Source: Amaurobius ferox
Lineage: Eukaryota; Arthropoda; Arachnida; Araneae; Amaurobiidae
NCBI GenBank assembly: GCA_951213105.1
Contig: OX578137.1
Location: forward strand, 60,400,736 to 60,464,735
Length of the DNA stretch: 64,000 bases
Direction of reading: 5' to 3'
This document shows, piece after piece, positions 22,626-33,039 of the stretch (its first letter is position 1; each line of letters begins with the position of its first letter). Made by a program: the position numbers and the translations under genes. Below the pieces are notes generated by a model that was given only the letters and a program-made list of their open reading frames with translations, ran no database searches and had not been told where the DNA came from.

Positions 22626-22841
22626 ACCTTAGATGCCAGTCCGGAAGAGTGCAAAAAAGCTGTCAACGAGTGGATGAAAGCCATTCACGAAACATTGGAA
22701 GAAAAGAACGAGGACATCGAGAGCATTAAAGAACGCGCGATGGCTATGGATGATCAGCTTGCAGATTTCCAGGCTCAACTCGCAGAATTACAGGAAGACC
22801 TTGATGAATGTAATAATAACTTTGCTCAAAAAGACCAAGAA
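22626..22841 (+). CDS. Exon 5 of model: coiled coil with NEWMK motif
   Basis: Acceptor cccctccaacag, donor gtatgt, 72 codons, phase 0 at both ends. It starts TLDASPEECKKAV, then NEWMKAIHETLEEKNEDIES, and continues with clean heptads (LADFQAQLAELQEDLDECN) to QKDQE. The Asn-Glu-Trp-Met-Lys followed ten or so residues later by an acidic E.KN.D stretch is reminiscent of the start of IF coil 2 (EEW.K ... N.D). The single Trp in an otherwise aromatic-poor coil is notable. Confidence 0.7.
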
Positions 22842-23051
22842 GTATGTATAACGTTTCCTCCACTTACGTACTTGCGTCCTGGAGATGTACAGGGCTCCTT
22901 TATATGTCCTTATGCATCCCTTTTACTTTAGATCTAAGCGTTCCATAGCTGCAGGAACAGGGTCTATTAATATCAAAGCGACTATATGTAATCGATTAAG
23001 GAAGCTTGCAGCACCTCTAGCGACGAATTGAAGAAGTTAGAATTTGTGTCT

Positions 23052-23806
23052 AAGACGAAGCAAGATAGGTTGTTGTTGATGAGACCCAGACCGTCCGACC
23101 TACCAGAAAAATGTAAGGTTACTGTTTGGACGGCCGGGAAGTGCCACCCAATTTAGACCGGAACCCAGTGGGGGAGACATCCACAGGGACTGTACCCTCC
23201 TTCCTCTACCACCAACCTCTCGGAAGGACTTACGGACCCACATGTTTAACGTGATCGCACTCCGCATGAACACGGCGGCAGTTGTGGCAGCGTGCAAATC
23301 CAGCGCGCAAACCACCGGGCTACCGCTCCCGAAATGTGCCAACAGCACGCGGTGTTCCCAGCTGGTCACCCACTCGAAGCAAGATAGGTGAAAAATTTCA
23401 AATGCGAAGTTGTAGGGCGTTCTTTATTTATTTAGTATGAAATGACTTGTGGTTTTCACATAACATGTACACAGACGATAAAAAATGAGGTCAACAAAAA
23501 GAGATAACTATTTATTGCATCATTTGTTTGGTATTTTGTACAACATTTACTGTTTACTGTTAAAATGATAATTCAAAATAAAGTAAAATTAGCTTATTAT
23601 ACGGATTATTATTTTTCCATGCGTATTTATGGCCATTTTCTTCAGAAGTACTTCAGTAGTAAATAATATATTTGTATAATCACTTTCGTTGATATCATTT
23701 TTTATCGTCTGTGTATATGTCTGTGAAAGTAACACAACTTTCTATACTAAATAAAGAACGTTCTACAATTTTGTAATTGATAATTTTCACCTATCTTACT
23801 TCATTT
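23052..23806. mobile_element. MITE with about 100-bp inverted repeats, host of the SINE
   Basis: The left arm (gaagcaagataggtgaaaa, then gttctttatttatttagta and acagacgataaaaaatga at 23472-23489) is mirrored at the right (ttttttatcgtctgtgtata at 23698 to cacctatcttacttc at about 23805). The interior is AT-rich and non-coding. The SINE at 23071-23374 interrupts the left arm. Superfamily not determined. Confidence 0.75.
23071..23374 (-). mobile_element. 5S rRNA-derived SINE (SINE3-like)
   Basis: Flanked by a 15-bp target-site duplication cgaagcaagataggt (23056-23070 and 23375-23389). On the minus strand it begins within a 5S rRNA 3' half: gtgggtgaccagctgggaac then accgcgtgctgttggc, which is the 3' region of arthropod 5S rRNA, so it is 5'-truncated inside the 5S head. 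A tRNA-like stretch follows (tagcccggtggttt ... ctgggttccggtc). The 3' end is ccggccgtccaaac ... ggtcggacggtctgggtctc followed by a (CAA)n tail. Known 5S-headed SINEs (SINE3, AmnSINE type) are transcribed by Pol III and mobilised by a LINE. Confidence 0.85.
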
Positions 23807-24059
23807 TCGATATATAAATCATAATGTTGCAAACGTTCTTCATCGGTAACATACAGTTACGACTTATCCCCTGGAATCGTGAGGGTATTATCAGGATACA
23901 AGAACGAGTCCAAATTTCTGGATAACTCGCACTTTTTATTTACAAGCAACAATAGTCTCAAACAGGGCCAATATACAGCTAATAGCTCAGTAAATATCTT
24001 ACAAAATCACTAAACAATTTTCAGATACATTAAAACAGCAATTAAATGCCCAGCTAATT

Positions 24060-24540
24060 CACAAAATCGAGGGCCATTTCGGAAAGAATAGAAAAGAAGG
24101 ACAGGTTCTTTCTTTTCGAATCGTGCCAAAATCTAATCAGCACCAGTGTATCCCCTTGGTGATTTATCTACTAAATTTTGGAAACTTTGGTCAATTAGTA
24201 TTTTCAGCTAGAGTGGATACATATGATTTTTGCTGGTCATCTTGCATAAAAAAACAGGTTTTCTTTTCCCGAATCGTACAAAAATCTAATCAGCACAGGG
24301 TAATCCCCGACTGACTTACCTACCAAATTTTATGAAATTTGTTCAATTAGTTTCTGAGTTACAGTGGATACATATATTCTGCACAGACACATAGACACAC
24401 ACAGACGTCACGCTAAAAATAGCTTTTCCGTGTTATAGAGTGCTCGAAACGTATAACTCCGACGAAAACTCGAGTTGCAATTTTAGACATAATTTCAATA
24501 CCTTCCCTATACACTACTATATATTGTAGAGAAAGTAAAA
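24060..24540 (-). repeat. Repeat family R1 copy
   Basis: Contains two of the family's sub-repeats (tcgtacaaaaatctaatcag, then accaaattttatgaaattt and gagtggatacat), the cacagacgtcacgctaaaa segment, cgaaaactcgagttgcaatt, and an end resembling tattgtagagaaagtaaaa. Confidence 0.65.
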
Positions 24541-25477
24541 CTAGAGAACTGGGGCAATTTTGAGACTTTCCAAGCGAATGCATTCGATCACTGAGCCACA
24601 TTATATACATTAAAAAAATTCTTTTCTGCAATAATACCTACACAGTTTACCACCCAAAATTGGTACACATCGCTTCAGCGGTTTTCGTGATTATAAAGGG
24701 GTCTAACGATTTTGAAAAAATCCCGTTTTATTGCTAAACCATATACATTTTTCTGGAATATTTTTAGCCTTCACATAATATATGAAACTTGCCACCCAAA
24801 TATGGTCTAAATAGCTTGATTGTGATTGTGAAGGGCCGACGATCCACAGACAGACAAAACTCATTTCTGGTATAGGAGGACTTCCCTCCAGATGTATTTA
24901 TGATGAAAGATTGATGAAAGATTACGATGAATGATTAAATAAGGATCGCTATACATTTCTTAGCTTACATCGGTTAAGGTAAAATGTTTGCTTAATCTGC
25001 TGTTGAAAGAAAATCTATGAAGAAAAGTGGTACCAGTCACAATTACTGTCACCATACTTTGTTTCAGTTCTCCACTCGAGGAAAATAAAAATAGTAATAT
25101 GTCCTGGTTTCCATTTTGTTTTTAATTTAGAGAATAAAAAATCTACTGCAAATTTGCCATCAGGTAGATTTTGCACCTTAAACTGTTACTTAATTGAATC
25201 TTAACTGAACATCGTTATTTAAATGCTTTTGACAAAAATTCTTTATTCGATCAGTTTAAGTTGTCTTTGAAGAATCCACCAGTTTAGGATTACTAAAACA
25301 AAAATTAGAAATTTTGGTTAAAATTATAGATTTTGCTGTGGTTGCAAGCTCAACAACATTGTAAATATTATGTTACGGGAGAAATTAACCCACCATATAC
25401 GCCTAATTTACATATGCAGAACAATGACATAAATTTATTTTTTAGGAATAAAAGTGTCTTCAAAATTTTTCTTGCAG

Positions 25478-28387
25478 GTACAACAGAGAAGACAAGAAGT
25501 AGAACAAATGACTTATGAGCTAGATAATCTTGATCAAAACGAGTTTGAGATTAAAACGGAAATTGAGAATGTTCGTAAAGAGATTGAAAGGTTAGAACAA
25601 TTATGCTTAAGATATCACAGAAACAGAGATTTAAAGAATGAAGAAGTAAATGAACTTAATATAACAGGTAGTAGTTATGAAAGCAGAAGCTCCGGATCTT
25701 CACGGTCTCCCGACTATTTGGACCGAAACACATCACGGTCTCCCGACTACTCGGACCGAAACACATCACGGTCTCCCGACTATTTGGACCGAAACACATC
25801 TTCAAGGTCACCCGACTATTCGGATCCAAACACATCAGGTCATCAATATTCGATGAGATCTCCAGAAATGGCTCGTGGAACTGATTCTCCAAACGAGTTT
25901 AATACAACTCAATATCCAAGACATTTTAACGAAAGTAGCCCCATGCCTTTAGATTCCTCAAGTTCTAGAAGAACTCCAGATAGATCTATGGAACTTCCTT
26001 CCCCGTTGGGCACAAGCTCACCTCAGAGTATTCCTTCTCCAGGTTTGAGGGGAACGACTAGAACAGCATCCCCTGGAACACAAACAATGTCAATGCCTCA
26101 GAGTATGCAACATCCCGAAATAAATCGTGTAAATCCTGCCACTCAAAATATTACTGGTGTTCAGAATCGATTTGATATTGGGCAGGGCTTCAATATGAAA
26201 ACTATTCATTCTGGTTTACCAAGCCCTTATCACCAAGTGACGAGAATGGAGAGTACACAACCCCGAGAAGGTACAAGCCCTATGATAGATTCTCGAATGA
26301 ATTTAAAACATTCTGCTGAATTTTCTTCTCCTAATCAGTATATCACTCCATTCATTTCACATACTAGATTCGGATATACAGATCCCAAAGCAAAAGTTCT
26401 GAATATACCTCCAGGAGATGATCTGGACATCGGTACTTCATTAAGGAAGACGCTTTTACTTACAAGTCCACGTAGAGAGCAACCCTTGCTTGTGAATATT
26501 GATGTAAACCCTAAACCTCTTTCTGAGAACGAAATGGGAGAACATTTTGTTTGTGATATTTCTTTAGATGTGCAGGATGCAAGGGGATCACAACTATCTC
26601 CAGTAGTTACATATGGAGTACCACCAGAAGTAACTCCCACAACTACAAGAAGGCATGGACTATTTACACCTAGAGGCATATTTAAGAAAAAACATTTTAA
26701 CGTTCGTAAAGTCGTTGGGCCAAATTATGAAAGCCCAGATCAACCTTGGTCACCTCATTATCTCCCTTTTGATTCTAGATCACCTATATCTGGCCTCGTT
26801 CCCTCACCGTACATTTCAGACAGATCAATCTCATGGGAAAAGAACTGTACTTACGATACATCTTATTCGCCAACTGGCCTGAACACAACATTTGATGCAT
26901 CTGCAGGTCCTGCTATGAATAGAACATTTGATGCAACTGCGCCACCTTCTATGAACAGAACATTCGAGGCAAGTCCATCGCCAGTTATTAAAGGACCTTC
27001 TTATGGACGTCAAGCCCCTATGTCGGATAGAACTTTTGATAGCAGCCCATCCCCAGTAATTAGAGGACAGTATAGAAGTCAATTTTCTAGAAGTCCAGCA
27101 CCCGTACTTGATAGAACATTTGATAGAAGTCAATCTCCTGCCCTTGATAGAACAATTGATAGTTCATCACCAGTAATTAAAAGACCATTTACCAGAAGCC
27201 CATCATCTGAACAAGATAGTTCATTTGACAGGAGTTATTCACCAGTAATTAAAAGACCATTTGCTAAAAGTCCATCTTCTGGACAAGATAGTTCATTTGA
27301 CAGGAGTTATTCACCAGGAAATGACAGAACATTCGATCGAAGCTCATCACCAATTAGTAACAGAACATTTGATAAGAGTCCATCATCTGGACAAGATAGT
27401 TCATTTGACAGGAGTTATTCACCAAAAAATGACAGAACATTTGATAGGAGTCCATCGCCAGCAGTTAACAAAACATTTGATAAGAGTCCATCATCTGGAC
27501 AAGGTAGTTCATATGACAGGAGTTATTCACCAAGAACTGACAGAAAATCCGATCGAAGCTCATCACCAATTAGTAACAAAACATTTGATAAGAGTCCATC
27601 ATCTAGACAAGATAGTTCATTTGACAGGAGTTATTCACCAAAAAATGACAGAACATTTGATAGGAGTCCATCACCAGCAGTTAATAGAACATTTGATAGG
27701 AGTCCTTTATCTAGACATGATTCTTCTTCCACCAGTGGAACATCTCCTGGTCATAATGTAACATTTGACAGAAGCATGTCTCCTGGGCTAGATGGCACTT
27801 TTGATAGAAGTCCTAGAAGATTTGAAGAAGAATTTGGAAGGAGTGCGTCTCCTCGATTAAATTCCACATTTAATGAAATGGCTTCTCCTCAGCAAGAGAG
27901 AACATTTGATCGTAGCATGTCTCCTCAAATGCATGGTACTTTTAACAGAACTTCTTCTCCAAGATCTGGTGGAACTTCTGAACGCAGTTCTCCAACGATG
28001 AATCGCACCTCCGATAGCAACCAGTCTTCAATGTATGATTCATATAGTAGTCATGGTAAGGATCAAAGATTGCAATCTACTTTTGATAGTCATTCCCCTC
28101 AATTAGACAGTACATTTGAACGTAGCATGTCTCCTCGGGCGGATGTTTCTTTTAACCAAAGCACTTCTCCCAGGTTTGAACAGAGCATTTCTCCACAATC
28201 AAATAGAACTTTTGACAAAACTGAGTCTCCTCAACTTAATGAAACATCTGATGAAGAAATGTCAACTTCATCGAACAGAACTTCCGAAAGACCTTCATCG
28301 CCCCAGAAAACAGGTGTTTCAGGCACAAGTGAAAGAGGTAGCCCTCCGCATGGAAATCCAAAAATCACAGCAAAACAGAACTTTTGA
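25478..28387 (+). CDS. Exon 6 of model: rod end plus FDRSxSP-repeat tail
   Basis: Acceptor tttcttgcag, 969 codons, stop at 28385-28387. Residues 1-60 finish the coil (VQQRRQEVEQMTYELDNLDQ then EIENVRKEIERLEQL). Then come four tandem SRSPDY(L/S)DRNT units (25690-25835); a Ser/Pro/Thr-rich region; a non-repetitive block (26320-26800, with FGYTDPKAKVLNIPPGDD, VCDISLDVQD and RRHGLFTPRGIFKKKHF) that may be a small domain; then about 40 FDRSxSP-type motifs to about 28240. Within 27253-27720 these form 36-residue units. RSP/SPSP sites resemble proline-directed kinase targets, as in neurofilament KSP tails. The C-terminus ITAKQNF lacks a CaaX box. Tail function is unknown. Confidence 0.85.
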   Translation, partial: VQQRRQEVEQMTYELDNLDQNEFEIKTEIENVRKEIERLEQLCLRYHRNRDLKNEEVNELNITGSSYESRSSGSSRSPDYLDRNTSRSPDYSDRNTSRSPDYLDRNTSSRSPDYSDPNTSGHQYSMRSPEMARGTDSPNEFNTTQYPRHFNESSPMPLDSSSSRRTPDRSMELPSPLGTSSPQSIPSPGLRGTTRTASPGTQTMSMPQSMQHPEINRVNPATQNITGVQNRFDIGQGFNMKTIHSGLPSPYHQVTRMESTQPREGTSPMIDSRMNLKHSAEFSSPNQYITPFISHTRFGYTDPKAKVLNIPPGDDLDIGTSLRKTLLLTSPRREQPLLVNIDVNPKPLSENEMGEHFVCDISLDVQDARGSQLSPVVTYGVPPEVTPTTTRRHGLFTPRGIFKKKHFNVRKVVGPNYESPDQPWSPHYLPFDSRSPISGLVPSPYISDRSISWEKNCTYDTSYSPTGLNTTFDASAGPAMNRTFDATAPPSMNRTFEASPSPVIKGPSYGRQAPMSDRTFDSSPSPVIRGQYRSQFSRSPAPVLDRTFDRSQSPALDRTIDSSSPVIKRPFTRSPSSEQDSSFDRSYSPVIKRPFAKSPSSGQDSSFDRSYSPGNDRTFDRSSSPISNRTFDKSPSSGQDSSFDRSYSPKNDRTFDRSPSPAVNKTFDKSPSSGQGSSYDRSYSPRTDRKSDRSSSPISNKTFDKSPSSRQDSSFDRSYSPKNDRTFDRSPSPAVNRTFDRSPLSRHDSSSTSGTSPGHNVTFDRSMSPGLDGTFDRSPRRFEEEFGRSASPRLNSTFNEMASPQQERTFDRSMSPQMHGTFNRTSSPRSGGTSERSSPTMNRTSDSNQSSMYDSYSSHGKDQRLQSTFDSHSPQLDSTFERSMSPRADVSFNQSTSPRFEQSISPQSNRTFDKTESPQLNETSDEEMSTSSNRTSERPSSPQKTGVSGTSERGSPPHGNPKITAKQNF
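25690..25835 (+). repeat. Coding repeat SRSPDYxDRNT x4
   Basis: Units of about 33-36 bp (cggtctcccgactatttgg, then accgaaacacatca) in tandem, the last diverged. They lie in frame within exon 6. Confidence 0.85.
27253..27720 (+). repeat. 108-bp (36-residue) coding tandem repeat, 4.3 copies
   Basis: Unit starts at 27253, 27361, 27469, 27577 and 27685, exactly 108 bp apart. Each unit reads FDKSPSSGQDSSFDRSYSP, then a second half with DRTFDRSPSPAVN or DRTFDRSSSPISN. Halves alternate between units, suggesting recent duplication by unequal exchange. A shorter related unit precedes at 27181. Confidence 0.9.
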
Positions 28388-28509
28388 CAGTGCATATTTA
28401 AATATAAGCTAAAATCTAGCGACATAAGGATATATCTGTTAAATTTAGATCAATTTCAACCAGCAAAGTTATGATCAAGGGAAAGAGATGTAATCATATA
28501 AATTCGACT

Positions 28510-28515
28510 AATAAA
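28510..28515 (+). promoter_or_regulatory. Candidate polyadenylation signal AATAAA
   Basis: AATAAA 123 bp after the stop codon of the coiled-coil gene. No cleavage-site evidence is available. Confidence 0.4.
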
Positions 28516-28589
28516 TAATTTATCAGTTATGAGGCATTTCGATGCAAAAATATTTGTTTAATAATACCAGGGGGGCAGTGGCAAATGAA

Positions 28590-28800
28590 TTTGAATGGAA
28601 ATTTCGGAAATTTAAATTTCAGACTGAGTTTTGGTAACACTACTCAGTGGCTCACTGATAAATGGATTTGGTTTCCGAGTCTGAAATTTAAGTTTCGGAC
28701 TGCGTTTTGTGTACCATTGCTCAGGGTTAAATGGACTTGGATTCTGAGTCTGAAATAAGTTTTGGACTGCGTGAAAGTACCACTGCGTGCTCAACGTGGA
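28590..28800. repeat. About 80-90 bp tandem repeat, three degenerate units
   Basis: Three diverged units sharing gagtctgaaat, agttt(t/c)ggactg and accactgctca-like words, just downstream of the gene. 28801-29826 contains no other feature that I recognise, apart from TAA-rich sequence near 29060-29100. Confidence 0.6.
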
Positions 28801-29826
28801 ATATCATATTTAATAAAAGTATTATTAATTCTTTATTAATCGTGGCTCACTGTCCCACTGCAGTCAGAAGCACGGCTTTTCAACACACATGAACCAATTC
28901 CAAAGTGTGAACTCCTCCTTAATTGTTAAAATTGTATATGGTGAAAACGGATGGTTATACTGCACCTTTCCTTGCACCAAATAGGAACACTCTTTTTTTC
29001 TATGGAAAGATGGCGGATTCAATAGTAAAAATTGCTTTAACTCTTTGCAGTGAATAAGAGTAACAATAATAATATACAGTTAATCTATAATAATAATAAT
29101 ATATTATCCGCTATTAAATGTTGAAGCACCATTTTGTTCTATTTTTAAACAAATCGGTTCCTTATCCATCAAAAATATTATTGAAGAGTTTCGATATCAT
29201 CGAAACACATCTCGACACCATCGAAGAACGAGCTTTTCAGCGAGTTTTAAACCGAATCCATAGGGTAATTCCTCAACTTTAAAGAAAAAAAAAAAGGAAC
29301 ATTTATCGAAATATGAAAACTTTATTTGATATTTTGATATGTATATTGTAATATTCGAAAATTGAAGAGTCGCATAATTTTAATTTTTGGTATAAATGTT
29401 GTTTGATGTCACCTCATTCTGATAAAAATTTATTACTGAATTTTCTATGAATGTTAATGTGAAATCTCTTACAAATTTTTAAAGCTCTGATAGCTGAAGT
29501 AATGATAGAAACCTTTTCTCCCTGAATCGGTTAATATTGACCATTTGCCCGTATGTCACAATATGACGTCACGGTTGTTTACTTTGCCATATTGAACGGC
29601 ATAAATGTGGGTGTTGTAATGGATCCAGCCATTATCAGATACAGTAAAAAATATGAATGTACACATTTGAGAAAGGTATATTGATAAATTGCGTATATAA
29701 GCCTATATTTGCTTTCTAGAAGCATTTTCATCGATATACTGTAGCATGTCAACTGTTTTCCGTCCTTTCGATATCACGATCTATCTGTTGTATGTATCTG
29801 TTGTGTGTATCTGTGTGATATCTGTT

Positions 29827-29889
29827 GTGTTGAATACCCAGACCGCCCGACTCGTCCGAAAACTTGAGCAACTATTTGGACTGCCGGGA
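29827..29889 (-). mobile_element. 5'-truncated SINE 3' end (63 bp)
   Basis: Flanked by direct repeats gatatctgtt (29817-29826, 29890-29899). On the minus strand it reads cccggcagtccaaatagttg ... cggacgagtcgggcggtctg ggtattc, the same 3' end as the 5S-derived SINE at 23071-23374. Confidence 0.75.
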
Positions 29890-29959
29890 GATATCTGTTA
29901 TGCGTAATATATCTCGATATCCCTGAGCAGAAATAAATTCGGACCATAAATTAAATTGC

Positions 29960-31035
29960 CTTATTTTAATTCTAAGAATTTTAAAACCTCACTGGTTCAG
30001 TTCGGCTCTCAATAGGATGGTATATGATTTTTGCGAATAACCCAAGAACGGGAGCAGCTAGAAAGCTCAAATTTAGCGCAAAGTTGTCTTCAGTAATATA
30101 TTTTAATTCTTTGAAGTTTGAAACTCCTCGATCCAGCTTGTCTTTAGCCTGCAATAGATAGGCACAAGTTTTTTTTGCGAAAAACTCGATAACCGGAGCA
30201 GTTATAAAGTATGAATTTGTCTTATCGTTTCCTTTCGTAGTATGTTTTCATTCTTTAGATTTTAAACCTGACCGGTCTAGCCCGTCCTTGACCCATCATA
30301 GAAACGTACACGTGTTTGGGGGAATAACACGAGAACAGGAGCAACTAGAAAATTCAAATGTGGTATATAATTGCTTTCGTGATGTATTTTTATTCTTTAG
30401 ATTTTGAACTTTACCGGTATAGTCTGTCCTGGGTCCTCCCCAGAAACGTACGCGTTTTTGGGTATAACTCAAGCACAGGAACAGCTAGTTAGCTCAAATT
30501 TGCATGATTGTTGTATATTATTATTATTTTCTTAATTTTAAAACTTACCGGTCCAGTCCCTCCTTAGCCCGCCATAGAAACGTAAGTGTTTTAGGGGGAA
30601 TAACTCGAACATAAGAAACTAGAAAATTCAATTTAGGTATATAGTCAAATCGTCAGTTTGGTATATCGTATCGTCAATCTGGTGTATGGTATTATATTTG
30701 GACTTTCTAGCTGCTCCGGATTTTAAGTTATTCCCAAACAGCATGTATATATGATCCGGTTCTCGAGTTACTTCCTCAAAATGAATAAATTCCTATTGAA
30801 GACCAGTGAGCCCGATAATGTTAAAAATCCAGAGAATTAAAATATACCTCCAGAGACAATGACATACTGAATTTGGACTTTCTAGTTCTGGTATTTGAGT
30901 AATTCCCAAAATACGAGTACATTCACATGGTAAGCCCTATAAGATTCAAACCCAAAAGTTTCGCAAAGACAACGACATGTTAAACTTGGACTTTCTAAAC
31001 TTTCCGGTTTTTGAGTTATTCCCTCAAAACGAAAC
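29960..31035. repeat. Array of about 130-bp units in two opposing orientations
   Basis: Four to five units at 29960-30640 share ttttgggggaataactcgag-type words, caggagcaactagaaa, gtatattttaattctttag and accggtctagtccgtcctt. From about 30690 to 31035 the same units run in reverse (ggactttctagctgctcc, gttattccc.aaa). The whole could fold back. It resembles foldback-type transposon ends built of sub-repeats. Confidence 0.7.
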
Positions 31036-33039
31036 AGGAAGTAGATGTGCTGATAGTGACGTCGTGTGGTCTAAGGCTCCTAAAAATAAGGCTTAGAAGT
31101 ATATTTAGGGGTCTTAGTCAATATTGGTCATTGGTAGCGTGAGGTGTATTTAGGAGCCTTAACATACGGAATAGGCGAACGTGACGTCACAGAATCTATA
31201 ATAATGTTTGACCGTGTTTAACATTCTTTTGAGATTTTTGGACCGCTAGAGGTAATTTTACGGCAACTGAACTCTGGGCGACGTTCAGAGAATTTTTAGA
31301 ATTGCTTTTATTTTTTCATTTCTTTTGAATTTATTTGTTCATTTAGAAAACGTACTGTTGAACGCAAGCAAGTTTATCTAATTAAGCTAACTTATTATCT
31401 TTCATTGTAAACACATTAAAGGTGTTTCAGCAGGCCTTGTATTAAGTCCCATGGGTTAAAAATTTATTGAAACTTAAGCAGTTTTGTAGTGGTGCAGGTC
31501 TGTTTAATTGTAGGCGAGCGAAGCAAAGTCCGTTCTCCATCCCTAAAGAAGCGAAGTCCGTTCTTAATTTCTAATAAATCGAAGTCCATTCTCTATTCCC
31601 AATGAAGCGGAATTAACATTTGCCTGAATTTTGTTATCCCTTTTACTCGAAAACTACATTAGGTGAGAAGATGAAATTTTACATATATACATACATACGT
31701 GGAATTGCTCGAGGATTTGCAGAATCATATTTTAAATTAGTAAAACGAACTGTAACAGGGCGAAACGACAGTTTTTAAACATGCTCACTATGCTTTCTAC
31801 AAATAACAAGTAAACAATAACTTTTAAAAAGCTAATCAAAGCATGTGCATTTGCATGCATTTTGATTTAAACGTGCTCCTGTGTATTAAATATGTTTTTA
31901 CGATTTAAAAATGTGTTACTTTGATTTCATAGTTTTCCTGTATTCTAATTTGTTTAATTCAATATTTAAATCTAAAAATTTATATGCTATTTTATATTAG
32001 GATTCTCATATATTGAAATTAATTTTTCATTCTTCTAAATTTAGAATTATTTATTAAAATTAAGTTTTAATTCGAAATCTTTCATAGCTCGCATGCTTCA
32101 CATGCGTGAGTCCAGTCGAATTCCCGTTTTTTGCTTGTAAATAATATCAATTTTCACTGAGAAATTGTTGACTGTATAAAGCAAGTTAAATTTATAGCTT
32201 TAAATATGAAGCTGATCAACTTATATCCATCTTTTCGTGTAAATTAAGTTATAACCACGCTTTCCACGCACCTAGGGTCACTCAAAAATATAGATTGAAG
32301 AGTGGTGATACGCCTTCAGTCTTACCAAACTATCCAGTCTTGCCAAACTATTCTGTCTTGCCAAACATAATTAAACTGGGTATGTTTCAGGTAGCATGCA
32401 TGATAAATAATTCTGTGGTGGGCTGCATCATTTTTTTTTTTTGACAAAATGTGGATTTAACTTGATTTTCACGCAAGTCTTCATATATTGAATTTCACTA
32501 AAATCAATTTGGCGATATTTGCTGTGTCACATATAGACAGACGGACAGACCAATTACAGCAGATGTGTGTTTAGGTCACCTAAATGGAGTGTGTTAGTGT
32601 TCTATAAATATGAAAAACACACCTACATAATCAGTTTGTTTGTCTATCTGTCTGTCCTCATTTGGCCGCACGTAACAAAGCAAAAACCAGCAGATTTATT
32701 TTTATAAAATTTAATATATAGTATATACAGTTTTGTTAAACTGAAATAAGGTTTGTTAAATTGAATTAAAATTTAAAAAGTTAAAAGCAATTTTATATTT
32801 CCGCTAAAGTAATTTGTTAGGGAGAACATGACATCTTAAATTGAGCCAATTAAATTTTAATAAACCCGTGTTGCCATTCAATGTTTTTGGTACGTGAAAT
32901 ATGTTGTTACATATGGCTTTATTGAAAATCAATCCATTACAGAACTGACATCTCACAATGATTCAAAGGTAGAAAACATAATCATAAAACAAGAATATTT
33001 AACTAGAAGGTATGCCCGTCATATGACGGAATAAAAAAT
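31036..33039. other. Non-coding, AT-rich, small tandem repeats
   Basis: No gene is seen. It contains a three-unit repeat of about 28 bp at 31530-31612 (gaagcgaagtccgttct), a three-unit 17-bp repeat at 32317-32366 (cttgccaaactattctgt), and a short tRNA-3'-half-like word at about 32088-32130 (gcttcacatgcgtgagtcca then gtcgaattcccg) without a 5' half. Confidence 0.45.

Larger units (their letters stand above)
22842..25477 (+). other. Intron 5
   Basis: GT-AG intron with a MITE split by a SINE (23052-23806), an R1 repeat (24060-24540), and at 24640-24860 a further short repeated motif (cacccaaaattggt / cacccaaatatggt). 24861-25477 shows nothing recognisable. Confidence 0.5.
6352..28515 (+). other. 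Gene model: six-exon coiled-coil protein, intermediate-filament-like
   Basis: Six exons join with canonical AG/GT sites. Intron phases are 2 (exon 1/2), 2 (2/3), 0 (3/4), 0 (4/5) and 0 (5/6). The predicted protein is about 1,200 residues: a short basic head, a rod of about 250 residues and a tail of about 900. Intermediate-filament features seen: exon 2 fits the helix-initiation pattern N..L.VY.DK....E.EN..L of coil 1A; exon 5 has NEWMK where IF coil 2 has an EW.K motif; exon 6 begins its exit from the coil with EIENVRKEIERLE, compared with the IF end consensus EI..YRKLLEGEE. The rod is shorter than usual IF rods. There is no lamin Ig-like tail and no CaaX box. Family assignment is inferred from short motifs; an unrelated coiled coil is the alternative. 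An AATAAA at 28510-28515 is a candidate polyadenylation signal. The 5' exons are probably missing. Confidence 0.55.

Noticed and set aside
23100..23369. 89-residue minus-strand protein
   Set aside because: Lies entirely within the 5S-derived SINE.
27261..27761. 166-residue His/Leu-rich frame
   Set aside because: Frame-shifted reading of the 108-bp coding repeat of exon 6.
32088..32130. tRNA gene
   Set aside because: Only an anticodon-arm/T-arm-like half is visible; no A box or acceptor stem partner upstream.
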